Source: an uncultured Victivallaceae bacterium (GTDB lineage Bacteria > Verrucomicrobiota > Lentisphaeria > Victivallales > Victivallaceae). From it: 5,308 nucleotides of DNA. The notes under the pieces were generated by a model, which had not been told where the DNA came from, did no database searches, and saw only the letters and a list, made by a program, of their open reading frames with translations. The first letter of the stretch is position 1. Every line of letters starts with the position of its first letter. The position numbers and the translations under genes were made by a program. This document shows positions 1 through 5,308 of this stretch, piece by piece. Where the stretch lies: assembly GCA_934663655.1 (NCBI GenBank), contig CAKUKT010000197.1:1-5308 (forward strand), given 5' to 3'.

Positions 1-1873
1 CTCCCCAGCTGTAGCCGATGAAATCACTGCCGCCGGAACTTTTTCCCGCCTGCATCAACGGGGTGGTGGTAAATTCGACATCAGCGGGCTCTCCTTCGAA
101 AAGTTCCCATTGGGAGAGGTCGGCGGGATCGGCGACGGCATAGCGTTTTTTTATCGACTCCGGTTTCCATTCGCGGTCAAAGCAGTTGTAACGGACGACC
201 AGTTTCCCGTCCCGGTTGAAGCCGATGCCGCTGCCGAGCTGAACGAGTTCATTTTCAGCGAGGAAGGTATGTCCGACCCGGTGAACCTCCGGACGAGTCA
301 CTTCGATTTTGAGATTTTCGGCGTCGGCAAGATAGTGAAAATCGGGGAAGAAAAGTTTTTTGCCGGCGACATTTTCCGGTCCAGCGGGAATGGCGGCGGC
401 CGGCACCCGGTTGATCCGGAGCAGGCGGCCGAACTCGCCGCCGAATCCGGATTCTCTGCCCGCGGCGCGAATGGAAGCGCGGTATTCACCATCCGGCCAG
501 TCGGCGATTTCCACGGGAATGATGTTCTGGCCGGAACGGAGGGTGATTCTCCGGGGAGGCACAGGAACAGCACTCTGATGGCGTTCCTTGAATGCGAGTT
601 CGATTTCGAGCGCGGGAACCGTTTCGTCGAGAATTGCGTAGAGCTGAGCCTCGCGCTGGTCGCGGTAGACCGGCAGCCGAAATTCCGCCTGAAGTACGCT
701 GCCGAGCTGGCGGCGGGCATTGGCGACGGCTTCGTGAGTGAAGAGCGCGACTTCGCGGACAACCGCGGTCGGCGGTGGCTTGGCGCCCGGATCGGCGCGT
801 CTGCCGGTGTCGTTGCTGCCGAGCAGAGTCACCCGCAGCGCGGAGAGTTCGAGCGGATCGAAATCGACGATATCGAAAAATTGTTCCGGTCCGGCGGCGC
901 CGGCGGCTTTCGCTCCGGGCAGCGCGTTCCGGGTGAAAAGTTCCCGCCACTGACCGCTGGCGGCGGACTTCCCCTCGACCTTGTAATCGGTTACCGCCAG
1001 TTCGCCGCTCGGATTGTTCAGATAGGCGAAGTTGCCGGAACTGATGCGGAAGGTGCTCACCATTACTGGTTCCGCCATGGTGAATTCAAGCACTGCCGGC
1101 AGTCCGGCGATGATTTCCGCTGATTCATCGGCGGTTTCGCCGTCGTTGAGGCGCGGGGCGGGACGGGCGGTGCCGCTCCCGTCGATGATTGCGGCTTCGG
1201 TGTCGCAGGCCGAAAGCAGCACGTTTTCCCGGCCGTCGAGGGAGGAGTGATCCTCGCAGTCGATTCGCAGATCACTGAGGTAAATGGTGTTGTCATTGCC
1301 TGATTTGGCGGGGGAGGTGATGAAATCGATCTCATCGATCGGAAGATGGTTTTCATAGGGGATGGGATTGCCGTCCCGCCATTCGCCGCCGGGCAGACGA
1401 CGGGAGATCAACCACTGCTCGGAGCCGGGAGAGAAAACCACCCGGTATTCCTGCCAGCTCAGAGGTTCCGAACGGGTTCCGAAATGGCCGTGTCCGTTGA
1501 TGATCGCATCGACCAGATTATCTTCGTTGAAGCGCATGGTCGCCACCGTTTTGCCGCTTTTGCGATTGCGGAAACGGATGAGGGCGCAGCACTGATCGGT
1601 CGGTCCCGGCAGTGCGCTGAAACTGATGGTCTGACGTCGATTTTCCGGCGCGTCGGCCGGTGCGGCGATGGAGAGAACGGCTGGTGACACCCGGGTGATT
1701 TTCAGGGTATTGCGCCCATCTTTCTCAATCAGAGTGAAATTGGAGCCATCGACGCCTCCGGCCAGCGCGGGATCGCCGGGGTGAAAGTTGACCTTCAGCA
1801 GTTCGGCGCCGGTGAGCATAAAAGCGGCGCTCAGAAGGGTGCAGAGCATGGCAAGACGGTGAAATTTGAGCAT
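1..1873 (-). CDS. Large secreted multidomain protein of unknown function (C-terminus beyond left edge)
   Basis: An open frame runs from ATG at 1873 to the left edge without a stop (624 codons visible; incomplete). I do not recognise the family. Residues 1-23 look like a Sec signal peptide: basic start (K3, R6), a hydrophobic stretch to L20, then T-G-A before E24 as a likely signal peptidase I site, so the protein is probably exported. Residues about 24-205 read as a beta-sandwich, ending in TIYLSDLRID, a typical last strand of LamG or carbohydrate-binding-like folds. Residues about 255-352 resemble an F5/8 type C (discoidin-like) domain: F-T-M-A-E-P-V, then F-R-I, Y-K-V-E-G, G-Q-W-R-E-L and L-R-V-T-L-L-G. 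From about 506 onward, phrases such as GKLVVRYNCFDREW and IKKRYAVAD suggest propeller-like strands, which is speculative. No Shine-Dalgarno is visible before the start; the 41-bp gap to the upstream pseudopilin gene suggests co-transcription. A carbohydrate-active or carbohydrate-binding role is an inference. Confidence 0.8.
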   Translation of the reverse strand, partial: MLKFHRLAMLCTLLSAAFMLTGAELLKVNFHPGDPALAGGVDGSNFTLIEKDGRNTLKITRVSPAVLSIAAPADAPENRRQTISFSALPGPTDQCCALIRFRNRKSGKTVATMRFNEDNLVDAIINGHGHFGTRSEPLSWQEYRVVFSPGSEQWLISRRLPGGEWRDGNPIPYENHLPIDEIDFITSPAKSGNDNTIYLSDLRIDCEDHSSLDGRENVLLSACDTEAAIIDGSGTARPAPRLNDGETADESAEIIAGLPAVLEFTMAEPVMVSTFRISSGNFAYLNNPSGELAVTDYKVEGKSAASGQWRELFTRNALPGAKAAGAAGPEQFFDIVDFDPLELSALRVTLLGSNDTGRRADPGAKPPPTAVVREVALFTHEAVANARRQLGSVLQAEFRLPVYRDQREAQLYAILDETVPALEIELAFKERHQSAVPVPPRRITLRSGQNIIPVEIADWPDGEYRASIRAAGRESGFGGEFGRLLRINRVPAAAIPAGPENVAGKKLFFPDFHYLADAENLKIEVTRPEVHRVGHTFLAENELVQLGSGIGFNRDGKLVVRYNCFDREWKPESIKKRYAVADPADLSQWELFEGEPADVEFTTTPLMQAGKSSGGSDFIGYSWG

Positions 1874-1914
1874 ATCTGATTTGAATATGATTTATGATTG
1901 CATTTTCAGGTTTG

Positions 1915-2691
1915 TCAACGCTGGATTTCGTAGACAAGATAATAGAGATTGTTGGTCTCGTTGAGAGGCGCGCACTGGCCGCCCCATTCAAAGATCCCGT
2001 AGTTGGGCGCGCGGGAGAGCAGTTCTCCCTGAGAGAGCGGTTGGACATGGCCGTCAGCGAGTACCGCGTTGGCCCGGCCGCTGTGGCGCAGATGGATCGC
2101 TTGGAAACTGCCGACGTCTGCATAACCGAAGACATATTGTTCGCCGATATCGACCGTGGTTCCTGGGCCGCTGCGGATTGAATCGACGCCGATGATGAAT
2201 TTGGAGGGACGATTCGGCCAGTAGTTCACATAGTCTTTGTGGGTCGGGCTGGTGAGTTTGGTGATCTGGTAGGTCTTGCCGGTCTGGCCGCGCGGGCAGG
2301 CGCCGTAACCGAACATTCCGTCGGTGGGGCCGATCGGCGCCACCGCCGGACAGTATTGCACTTTATCGGTGAGAATTGTCTCCTTGGCCTTGTCGCGTTC
2401 GCCGACGTTGATCGGTTCGGAGGAGCGGATGTATCCGCTTGCCGCGAGCATCGCCGGCCAGGTGGTGTAACCGTAAACATCCGAAGCGTTGGGGACGACC
2501 AGTCCGGTGTTGTCGTCGGCGTACATCGCGTAGAAGGTGCCGATCTGCTTCTGATTGGCGATGCAGCTGCTCGCCTTGGCCGCTTCCCTTGCCTTGGAAA
2601 GTGCCGGCATCAGCATCGCGGCGAGGATCGCGATGATCGCGATCACGACGAGGAGTTCGATCAGCGTGAAGAGGAATCTTTTTCCGGACAT
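1915..2691 (-). CDS. Pseudopilin-like protein with prepilin-type N-terminal methylation motif
   Basis: This 258-residue protein has a type IV pilin/type II secretion pseudopilin N-terminus. A short basic leader (MSGKR) precedes [16 protein letters not shown] (residues 8-23), with E12 as the Glu+5 of the mature chain, followed by a polar helix ([12 protein letters not shown], 32-43). The rest is a globular exported domain. Near the C-terminus it carries H200-L-R-H-S-G-R and A212-D-G-H-V, a pairing common in the many pseudopilin-like proteins of Lentisphaerota and Planctomycetes (DUF1559-like style). Cysteines at 43, 114, 132 and 240 could form disulfides. The residue before the expected cleavage site is Leu7, not the usual Gly. 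The start is supported by an AAGAAAGGA ribosome-binding site 7 nt upstream. Its TGA stop lies 41 bp before the next minus-strand gene, so an operon is likely. The precise function is unknown; these proteins occur in far larger numbers than a single secretion machine would need. Confidence 0.9.
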   Translation of the reverse strand: MSGKRFLFTLIELLVVIAIIAILAAMLMPALSKAREAAKASSCIANQKQIGTFYAMYADDNTGLVVPNASDVYGYTTWPAMLAASGYIRSSEPINVGERDKAKETILTDKVQYCPAVAPIGPTDGMFGYGACPRGQTGKTYQITKLTSPTHKDYVNYWPNRPSKFIIGVDSIRSGPGTTVDIGEQYVFGYADVGSFQAIHLRHSGRANAVLADGHVQPLSQGELLSRAPNYGIFEWGGQCAPLNETNNLYYLVYEIQR

Positions 2692-2698
2692 TTTTGTA

Positions 2699-2707
2699 TC
2701 CTTTCTT
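2699..2707 (-). promoter_or_regulatory. Ribosome-binding site of the pseudopilin gene
   Basis: On the minus strand AAGAAAGGA lies 7 nt before the ATG at 2691. It is a good Shine-Dalgarno match at normal spacing and fixes the start of the pseudopilin gene. Confidence 0.7.
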
Positions 2708-2743
2708 CTTGTAACTGTCTGACAATTTCATCCGTCCCGGACT

Positions 2744-2759
2744 CAGGGAATATTTCCTG
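2744..2759. promoter_or_regulatory. 16-bp palindrome at the predicted transcription start (operator candidate)
   Basis: CAGGGAATATTTCCTG is an uninterrupted dyad in which 7 of 8 base pairs are symmetric; the only mismatch is G2748 opposite T2755. It begins about 7 bp downstream of the TATAAT box, where a bound dimer would block initiation. It would suit a dimeric repressor, but no regulator is encoded in the window, so the role is inferred from symmetry and position only. Confidence 0.35.
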
Positions 2760-2765
2760 TGCAAT

Positions 2766-2793
2766 ATTATAGTTGAGAAGATCGCAATGTGAA
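2766..2793 (-). promoter_or_regulatory. Sigma70-type promoter for the pseudopilin gene
   Basis: Minus-strand -35 TTCACA (2793-2788, 5 of 6 to TTGACA), a 16-bp spacer, and a perfect -10 TATAAT (2771-2766). Transcription would start near 2759, giving a leader of about 68 nt that contains the AAGAAAGGA ribosome-binding site. The surrounding DNA is AT-rich. This is the strongest promoter candidate in the window and probably drives both minus-strand genes. Confidence 0.65.
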
Positions 2794-2817
2794 TAGCTTT
2801 TTTGTGCTATTGATTGC
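2784..2817. repeat. Interrupted inverted repeat over the -35 region
   Basis: Plus strand GCAAT-GTG-AATAGC, an 8-nt TTTTTTGT centre, then GCTATT-G-ATTGC. The arms give 11 symmetric base pairs with unequal interruptions (3 nt against 1 nt). The element covers the -35 box of the leftward promoter and overlaps the direct repeats. It could be an operator or a chance dyad in AT-rich DNA. It is not placed to act as a terminator for any gene seen here. Confidence 0.3.
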
Positions 2818-2826
2818 ACTTTTGTG
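2796..2826. repeat. Pair of 11-bp direct repeats upstream of the pseudopilin promoter
   Basis: On the plus strand GCTTTTTTGTG (2796-2806) and GCACTTTTGTG (2816-2826) match at 9 of 11 positions and are offset by exactly 20 bp, about two helical turns. Read toward the pseudopilin gene, the proximal copy ends 2 bp before the -35 box. This spacing and placement resemble AraC-type activator half-sites. The T-rich content makes chance similarity possible. Confidence 0.35.
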
Positions 2827-2976
2827 ACGCGGCGCATTATTTTTTTTCTCGGGGTGGACGCTTGTGGCGCCGCGCCTTCCGGAAAGGCGGACGGTGGAAT
2901 TTGATTGAGTGCTGATTTTTAAAGCCGGCGCTTGTTTTCATTATGGAAAAACTCCTCCGGAATGTTTCGAGGACAG

Positions 2977-3006
2977 CTTGAATATGACTTTTCTTTGTGT
3001 TATATT
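2977..3006 (+). promoter_or_regulatory. Candidate promoter for uxaE
   Basis: TTGAAT (2977-2982, 4 of 6 to consensus) and TATATT (3001-3006, 5 of 6) are separated by 18 bp. Transcription would begin near 3013, leaving a leader of about 80 nt before the uxaE start at 3093. It would also place an in-frame GTG at 2997 upstream of the transcript, supporting the later start. The match is moderate and unproven. Confidence 0.4.
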
Positions 3007-3092
3007 ATTTGTTTAAGTGCGGTTGTCGAAATCTCCCGGGGCCGGCGATCGGGTGCGTACGAAGTCTGGCGCCGAAAATTAACGGTGGAATT

Positions 3093-4628
3093 ATGGATAT
3101 CAAAGTTATTGCCCAGAGCGGTTTGCCGCTGGTGAAAAAGAGTGAAGAGGCCATACGTTCCGGGATGATCAAGAAACATGGTTCCACGACGATCACTCCT
3201 GCGTCGATTCACAAGCTCGGCGACAGTGCCGTTATGCTTGGACGCAATGAAAAGGAGCGCTTTGTGCTGGTTATCGCCGATCATCGCGGTGTGCTTCCGG
3301 ATGGTTTTCATGGCGAAGCGATGAAACTTGATGATGGCGGCGTTGCGCTGGTCTGCCCGCTGGATGCGGCCAATGCGGCGGCTCTGCGCCGTCACTTCCC
3401 CTGGTGCGCGCCGCGTTCGCTGCGGCGGGAACGGGCGACGATCGGCTGCGGCGACCGGCTCGGTCTGGCAACATGCGGCCAGCTTCAGGCGGTTCGTACC
3501 CATCAGATTCTGCCGGTGCTCGCCCAGCAGTCGATGCGGGAGCTGGCGATGACCGGACGAACTTTTCAGCAGGTTGTCGACGATGCGACTTTCATGGTCT
3601 TCGAATGTGATTATCGCGACGGTTACGGAGCCGACGGCGACCACCTCAAAAACATTGCCGATATCGATGTCGCTCTCGATGCGGGCATGCCGATGATAAC
3701 CCTCGACCTCTCCGAGGTGATGAATGCCGCCGCCGCCGACTGGAGTGCGGAAAAGGTGAACGCCGCTTTTGAGGAACTTCCGGCGGCATTGCGCAAAATC
3801 GTGACCGCCGATTACGCCGACCAGAAATTTCTGCTGGAAGGCGGAATGATGGTCCATATTTCCGCTCAGGAAGCCAGACGCTGTGCGGTGATGTACACTC
3901 GGGCGCTCGATTTTGCTTCCGAAGTCTGCGAACATCTGCGGGCCCGCCGCGGGGACGAGTTTGATCTGGAAATTTCGATCGACGAGACCACCGCGCCGAC
4001 GCTCCCGGAACATCATCTGTTTATCGTGCGTGAGCTGCTCCGTCGCGGGGTGGAATTTATTTCCCTGGCGCCGCGCTTTGTCGGGGAATTTCAGAAGGCG
4101 ATCGATTACATCGGCGACGTCGCCGAATTTGAACGCCAGTTCGCGGTGCACGCCGCTATTGCTGATACCTACGGTGGTTATCGGATTTCGGTGCACTCCG
4201 GCAGCGATAAATTTTCGATCTTCCCGGTGGTCGGGCGACTGACCAACGGGCGTTTCCATCTCAAAACCGCCGGAACCAGCTGGCTGGAGGCGGTGGCGGT
4301 AATTGCGGAAAACGATCCCGGACTCTATCGCCGGATTCACCGGTGCGCAGTGGAGAATTTCCGGGAAATGCTGAAACTCTATCATATCACCGCGGATATT
4401 TCCCGAGTGCCGGATCCCGCTGCACTCGAGGACAACGAACTTCCGGCGCTGCTGGTCATGCCGGAAGCCCGCCAGTTGCTCCACATAACTTACGGACCGA
4501 TTCTCCGCGGCGAACTCCGGAGCGAATTTTTCGCCGCAATGCACCGTTTTGAAAAGGCTTACAACGACCGGTTGGCGCGCCATTTTGAAAAACATCTGCG
4601 TGCGCTCGGGGTGCCGCTGCGTAAATAA
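3093..4628 (+). CDS. uxaE: Tagaturonate/fructuronate epimerase UxaE
   Basis: This 511-residue cytoplasmic enzyme matches the UxaE family (tagaturonate epimerase, EC 5.1.2.7), which interconverts D-tagaturonate and D-fructuronate and so joins the galacturonate and glucuronate pathways. Family-typical blocks appear in order: GDRLGLAT (120-127), LAQQSMRE (143-150), DDATFMVFE (163-171), GADGDHLK (179-186), SIDETTAPT (295-303), RRGVEFISLAPRFVGEF (317-333), HSGSDKFSIFP (368-378), FHLKTAGTSWLEA (388-400) and YHITADIS (430-437). From memory these resemble the Thermotoga enzyme strongly; length is also close to the family norm, and no signal peptide is seen. I chose ATG 3093 (MDIKVIAQ) over an in-frame GTG at 2997, because the extra 32 residues are unlike the family and overlap a likely promoter. 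GGTGGA lies just upstream, at rather short spacing (3 nt). No other uronate genes (uxaC, uxaB, uxuA, kdgK) are in the window. Confidence 0.92.
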   Translation: MDIKVIAQSGLPLVKKSEEAIRSGMIKKHGSTTITPASIHKLGDSAVMLGRNEKERFVLVIADHRGVLPDGFHGEAMKLDDGGVALVCPLDAANAAALRRHFPWCAPRSLRRERATIGCGDRLGLATCGQLQAVRTHQILPVLAQQSMRELAMTGRTFQQVVDDATFMVFECDYRDGYGADGDHLKNIADIDVALDAGMPMITLDLSEVMNAAAADWSAEKVNAAFEELPAALRKIVTADYADQKFLLEGGMMVHISAQEARRCAVMYTRALDFASEVCEHLRARRGDEFDLEISIDETTAPTLPEHHLFIVRELLRRGVEFISLAPRFVGEFQKAIDYIGDVAEFERQFAVHAAIADTYGGYRISVHSGSDKFSIFPVVGRLTNGRFHLKTAGTSWLEAVAVIAENDPGLYRRIHRCAVENFREMLKLYHITADISRVPDPAALEDNELPALLVMPEARQLLHITYGPILRGELRSEFFAAMHRFEKAYNDRLARHFEKHLRALGVPLRK

Positions 4629-4698
4629 ACCGTTATTTTGTTGGGGATCATGGATTGAATCCACTGTAAAATAAAAAACAAGATCAGGGAGAAGTGAA
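4629..4698 (+). promoter_or_regulatory. uxaE-yajC spacer with ribosome-binding site of yajC
   Basis: AGGGAG (4686-4691) lies 7 nt before the yajC ATG and is a good Shine-Dalgarno sequence. The rest of this 70-bp AT-rich spacer has a TAAAAT (4667-4672) that could be a -10 box, but no well-spaced -35. There is no G+C-rich hairpin followed by T residues, so read-through from uxaE into yajC-secD cannot be excluded. Confidence 0.5.
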
Positions 4699-5085
4699 AT
4701 GTTGTTAAAATTCTTTGCCGATGCCGCCGGAAATGCTGCCGGGAATGCTGCCGGGAATGCCGCCGCCCAGAACGCGGGTGGCGGGATGATGGGATTTATG
4801 ATTCCGCTGATTCTGGTGCTGGCGGTGATGATGATTTTCACCAGCCGTTCGCAGAAGAAGCAGGCGCGGAAGCGTCAGGAGATGCTCGACAAGATCACCA
4901 AGGGAACCAAGGTGCTGCTGATGAGTGGTATCTATGGTACGGTGGTGGAAGTGCAGGACAAGGATCTGGTGGTGGAGATTGCCGACCGGGTGCGCATCCG
5001 CGTGGTTCGCAACGGTGTTGCCGATGTGGAGAATGCCGAGGGCCAGCTCGATCCCAAAACGCTTGAATCCGGAGAGCAGAAGTAG
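4699..5085 (+). CDS. yajC: Sec translocon accessory subunit YajC
   Basis: This 128-residue inner-membrane protein is a YajC, which associates with SecD and SecF at the SecYEG channel and assists protein export. A short N-terminal segment rich in Ala, Gly and Asn (residues 9-29) is followed by one transmembrane helix (about M30-F47). Next comes the family's basic motif (S49-R-S-Q-K-K-Q-A-R-K-R) and Q-E-M-L-D-K-I (59-65), then K-G-T-K-V-L-L-M-S-G-I-Y-G-T-V, the hallmark of the small cytoplasmic domain. Length is close to the usual 90-120 residues, with the excess in the N-terminal repeat and the C-terminal tail. Its stop is 2 bp from the next start, so it is co-transcribed with secD, the classic yajC-secD order. 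Confidence 0.95.
   Translation: MLLKFFADAAGNAAGNAAGNAAAQNAGGGMMGFMIPLILVLAVMMIFTSRSQKKQARKRQEMLDKITKGTKVLLMSGIYGTVVEVQDKDLVVEIADRVRIRVVRNGVADVENAEGQLDPKTLESGEQK
4729..4764 (+). repeat. Three tandem 12-bp repeats in yajC
   Basis: GGAAATGCTGCC, GGGAATGCTGCC and GGGAATGCCGCC follow each other without gaps, differing from the middle copy at one base each. They encode three copies of Gly-Asn-Ala-Ala before the transmembrane helix. As the unit is a multiple of three, changes in copy number would keep the reading frame. Confidence 0.85.
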
Positions 5086-5087
5086 TC

Positions 5088-5308
5088 ATGGAATCAAGAC
5101 CGCTGGTTTTTCGTACCATAATCGTCGCGGTGGTGGTGCTGGTTTTCGCGTTTGCGATGTATCCGCTCCGGGAGCGCAACTATTACGATGTTTTCATGGA
5201 GATGCTCAAGGATCCGCAGGATCCGCAGGCTGTCGAGCTGGTGGCCGAGGCGAAGGCGCTGCAGGAGCGCGATCCGGCGCTTTTCCAGTCGCAGGCGCTG
5301 CTTCAGGC
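5088..5308 (+). CDS. secD: SecD (or SecDF fusion) N-terminus, cut by right edge
   Basis: An open frame begins at ATG 5088, 2 bp after the yajC stop, and runs off the window with 73 full codons. The product starts MESRPLVFRT and enters a hydrophobic helix (I11 to about Y25, IIVAVVVLVFAFAMY), as expected for the first transmembrane segment of SecD. It continues into a charged region (L27-R-E-R-N-Y-Y-D-V-F) that would begin the large periplasmic part. SecD uses the proton-motive force to help pull exported proteins across the membrane. The identification rests mainly on the yajC-secD gene order and the N-terminal topology, since the diagnostic SecD domains lie outside. Whether it is fused to SecF cannot be seen. 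A GGAG-rich stretch near the end of yajC (5071-5076) may serve as a distant ribosome-binding site. Confidence 0.8.
   Translation, partial: MESRPLVFRTIIVAVVVLVFAFAMYPLRERNYYDVFMEMLKDPQDPQAVELVAEAKALQERDPALFQSQALLQ
5211..5228 (+). repeat. Two tandem 9-bp repeats in secD
   Basis: GATCCGCAG occurs twice in direct succession and encodes Asp-Pro-Gln twice, just after the first transmembrane segment in the early periplasmic part. It is in frame and probably a small local duplication. Confidence 0.8.

Larger units (their letters stand above)
2692..3092. other. Divergent intergenic regulatory region
   Basis: This 401-bp gap separates the pseudopilin gene (leftward) from uxaE (rightward). It is AT-rich from about 2700 to 2860 and again around 2980-3010, unlike the GC-rich genes beside it. 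It holds promoter candidates for both directions, a 16-bp palindrome at the predicted leftward transcription start, a pair of 11-bp direct repeats 20 bp apart, and an interrupted dyad over the leftward -35 box. A GC-rich block (2829-2890) contains further short inverted repeats. I see no convincing small gene in it: the short rightward frames have no good ribosome-binding site. Confidence 0.7.

Noticed and set aside
110..1123. A 337-codon plus-strand open frame inside the left region
   Set aside because: It is codon-aligned and antisense to the long minus-strand frame, which has a signal peptide and beta-strand-like domain motifs. The plus-strand product shows no recognisable domain, and its start has no convincing upstream signals.
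1889..1918. Promoter for the large secreted protein, from a perfect TTGACA overlapping the pseudopilin stop
   Set aside because: At 16-18 bp spacing the best -10 candidate on the minus strand is only ATAAAT or similar (about 3 of 6). The short gap to the upstream gene makes co-transcription the simpler reading.
2239..2772. A 177-codon plus-strand frame opposite the pseudopilin gene
   Set aside because: It is antisense to a gene with a clear prepilin motif and good ribosome-binding site; the product is Gly/Asp/Arg-rich shadow sequence.
2873..2889. Near-palindrome CGCCTTCCGGAAAGGCG as an intrinsic terminator
   Set aside because: It has essentially no loop, no following T-tract in either direction, and does not lie downstream of any gene in the window.
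2932..3135. Short plus-strand frame of 67 codons upstream of uxaE as a leader peptide gene
   Set aside because: It spans the likely uxaE promoter and overlaps the uxaE start in another frame, with no clear ribosome-binding site or family resemblance.
4633..4673. Inverted repeat TTATTTT/AAAATAA after uxaE as a terminator
   Set aside because: The arms are AT-only with a long separation, and there is no GC-rich stem followed by a T-tract. The inner TGGATTGAATCCA is symmetric but leaves a 1-nt loop, too tight for a hairpin.
3000..4841. A 613-codon open frame on the minus strand, antisense to uxaE and part of yajC
   Set aside because: Its codons are exactly in register with those of uxaE on the other strand, so it arises from the codon bias of that gene. 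The uxaE protein matches a known family throughout, and the antisense product shows only mirrored low-complexity sequence from yajC.

Overview
The window looks like a chromosomal piece from the Lentisphaerota (Victivallis-like) or a close PVC-group relative. The main clue is a pseudopilin-like protein with the N-terminal [16 protein letters not shown] signature and a C-terminal H-S-G-R / A-D-G-H motif, an architecture present in large numbers in Lentisphaerota and Planctomycetes. The genes are visibly GC-rich, and the central intergenic region is locally AT-rich. This taxonomic call is an inference from protein style; there is no rRNA in the window.

Layout. The left half (about 1-2691) is read from the minus strand. 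It holds a secreted pseudopilin-like protein (2691 to 1915), followed 41 bp downstream by a large exported multidomain protein of unrecognised function. The latter starts at 1873 and is still open at the left edge, with 624 codons visible. The two are probably co-transcribed. A 401-bp intergenic region (2692-3092) separates them from the rightward genes. It holds a good sigma70-type promoter for the pseudopilin, three candidate protein-binding sites around that promoter, and a weaker promoter for the rightward gene.

The right half is read from the plus strand: a complete tagaturonate/fructuronate epimerase (uxaE, 3093-4628), then yajC (4699-5085) and, 2 bp further, the start of secD or a secDF fusion (5088 to the right edge). 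The uxaE product links galacturonate and glucuronate catabolism in the cytoplasm. YajC and SecD are accessory subunits of the Sec translocon, so the right edge is a housekeeping export operon.

How the genes relate. The divergent arrangement of a uronate-catabolism enzyme with two exported proteins could mean that the exported pair handles a uronate-containing polysaccharide, but nothing in the sequence proves this. No RNA genes, CRISPR arrays, insertion sequences or convincing intrinsic terminators were seen. The most interesting unexplained items are the large secreted protein and the cluster of symmetric and directly repeated sites around the pseudopilin promoter.
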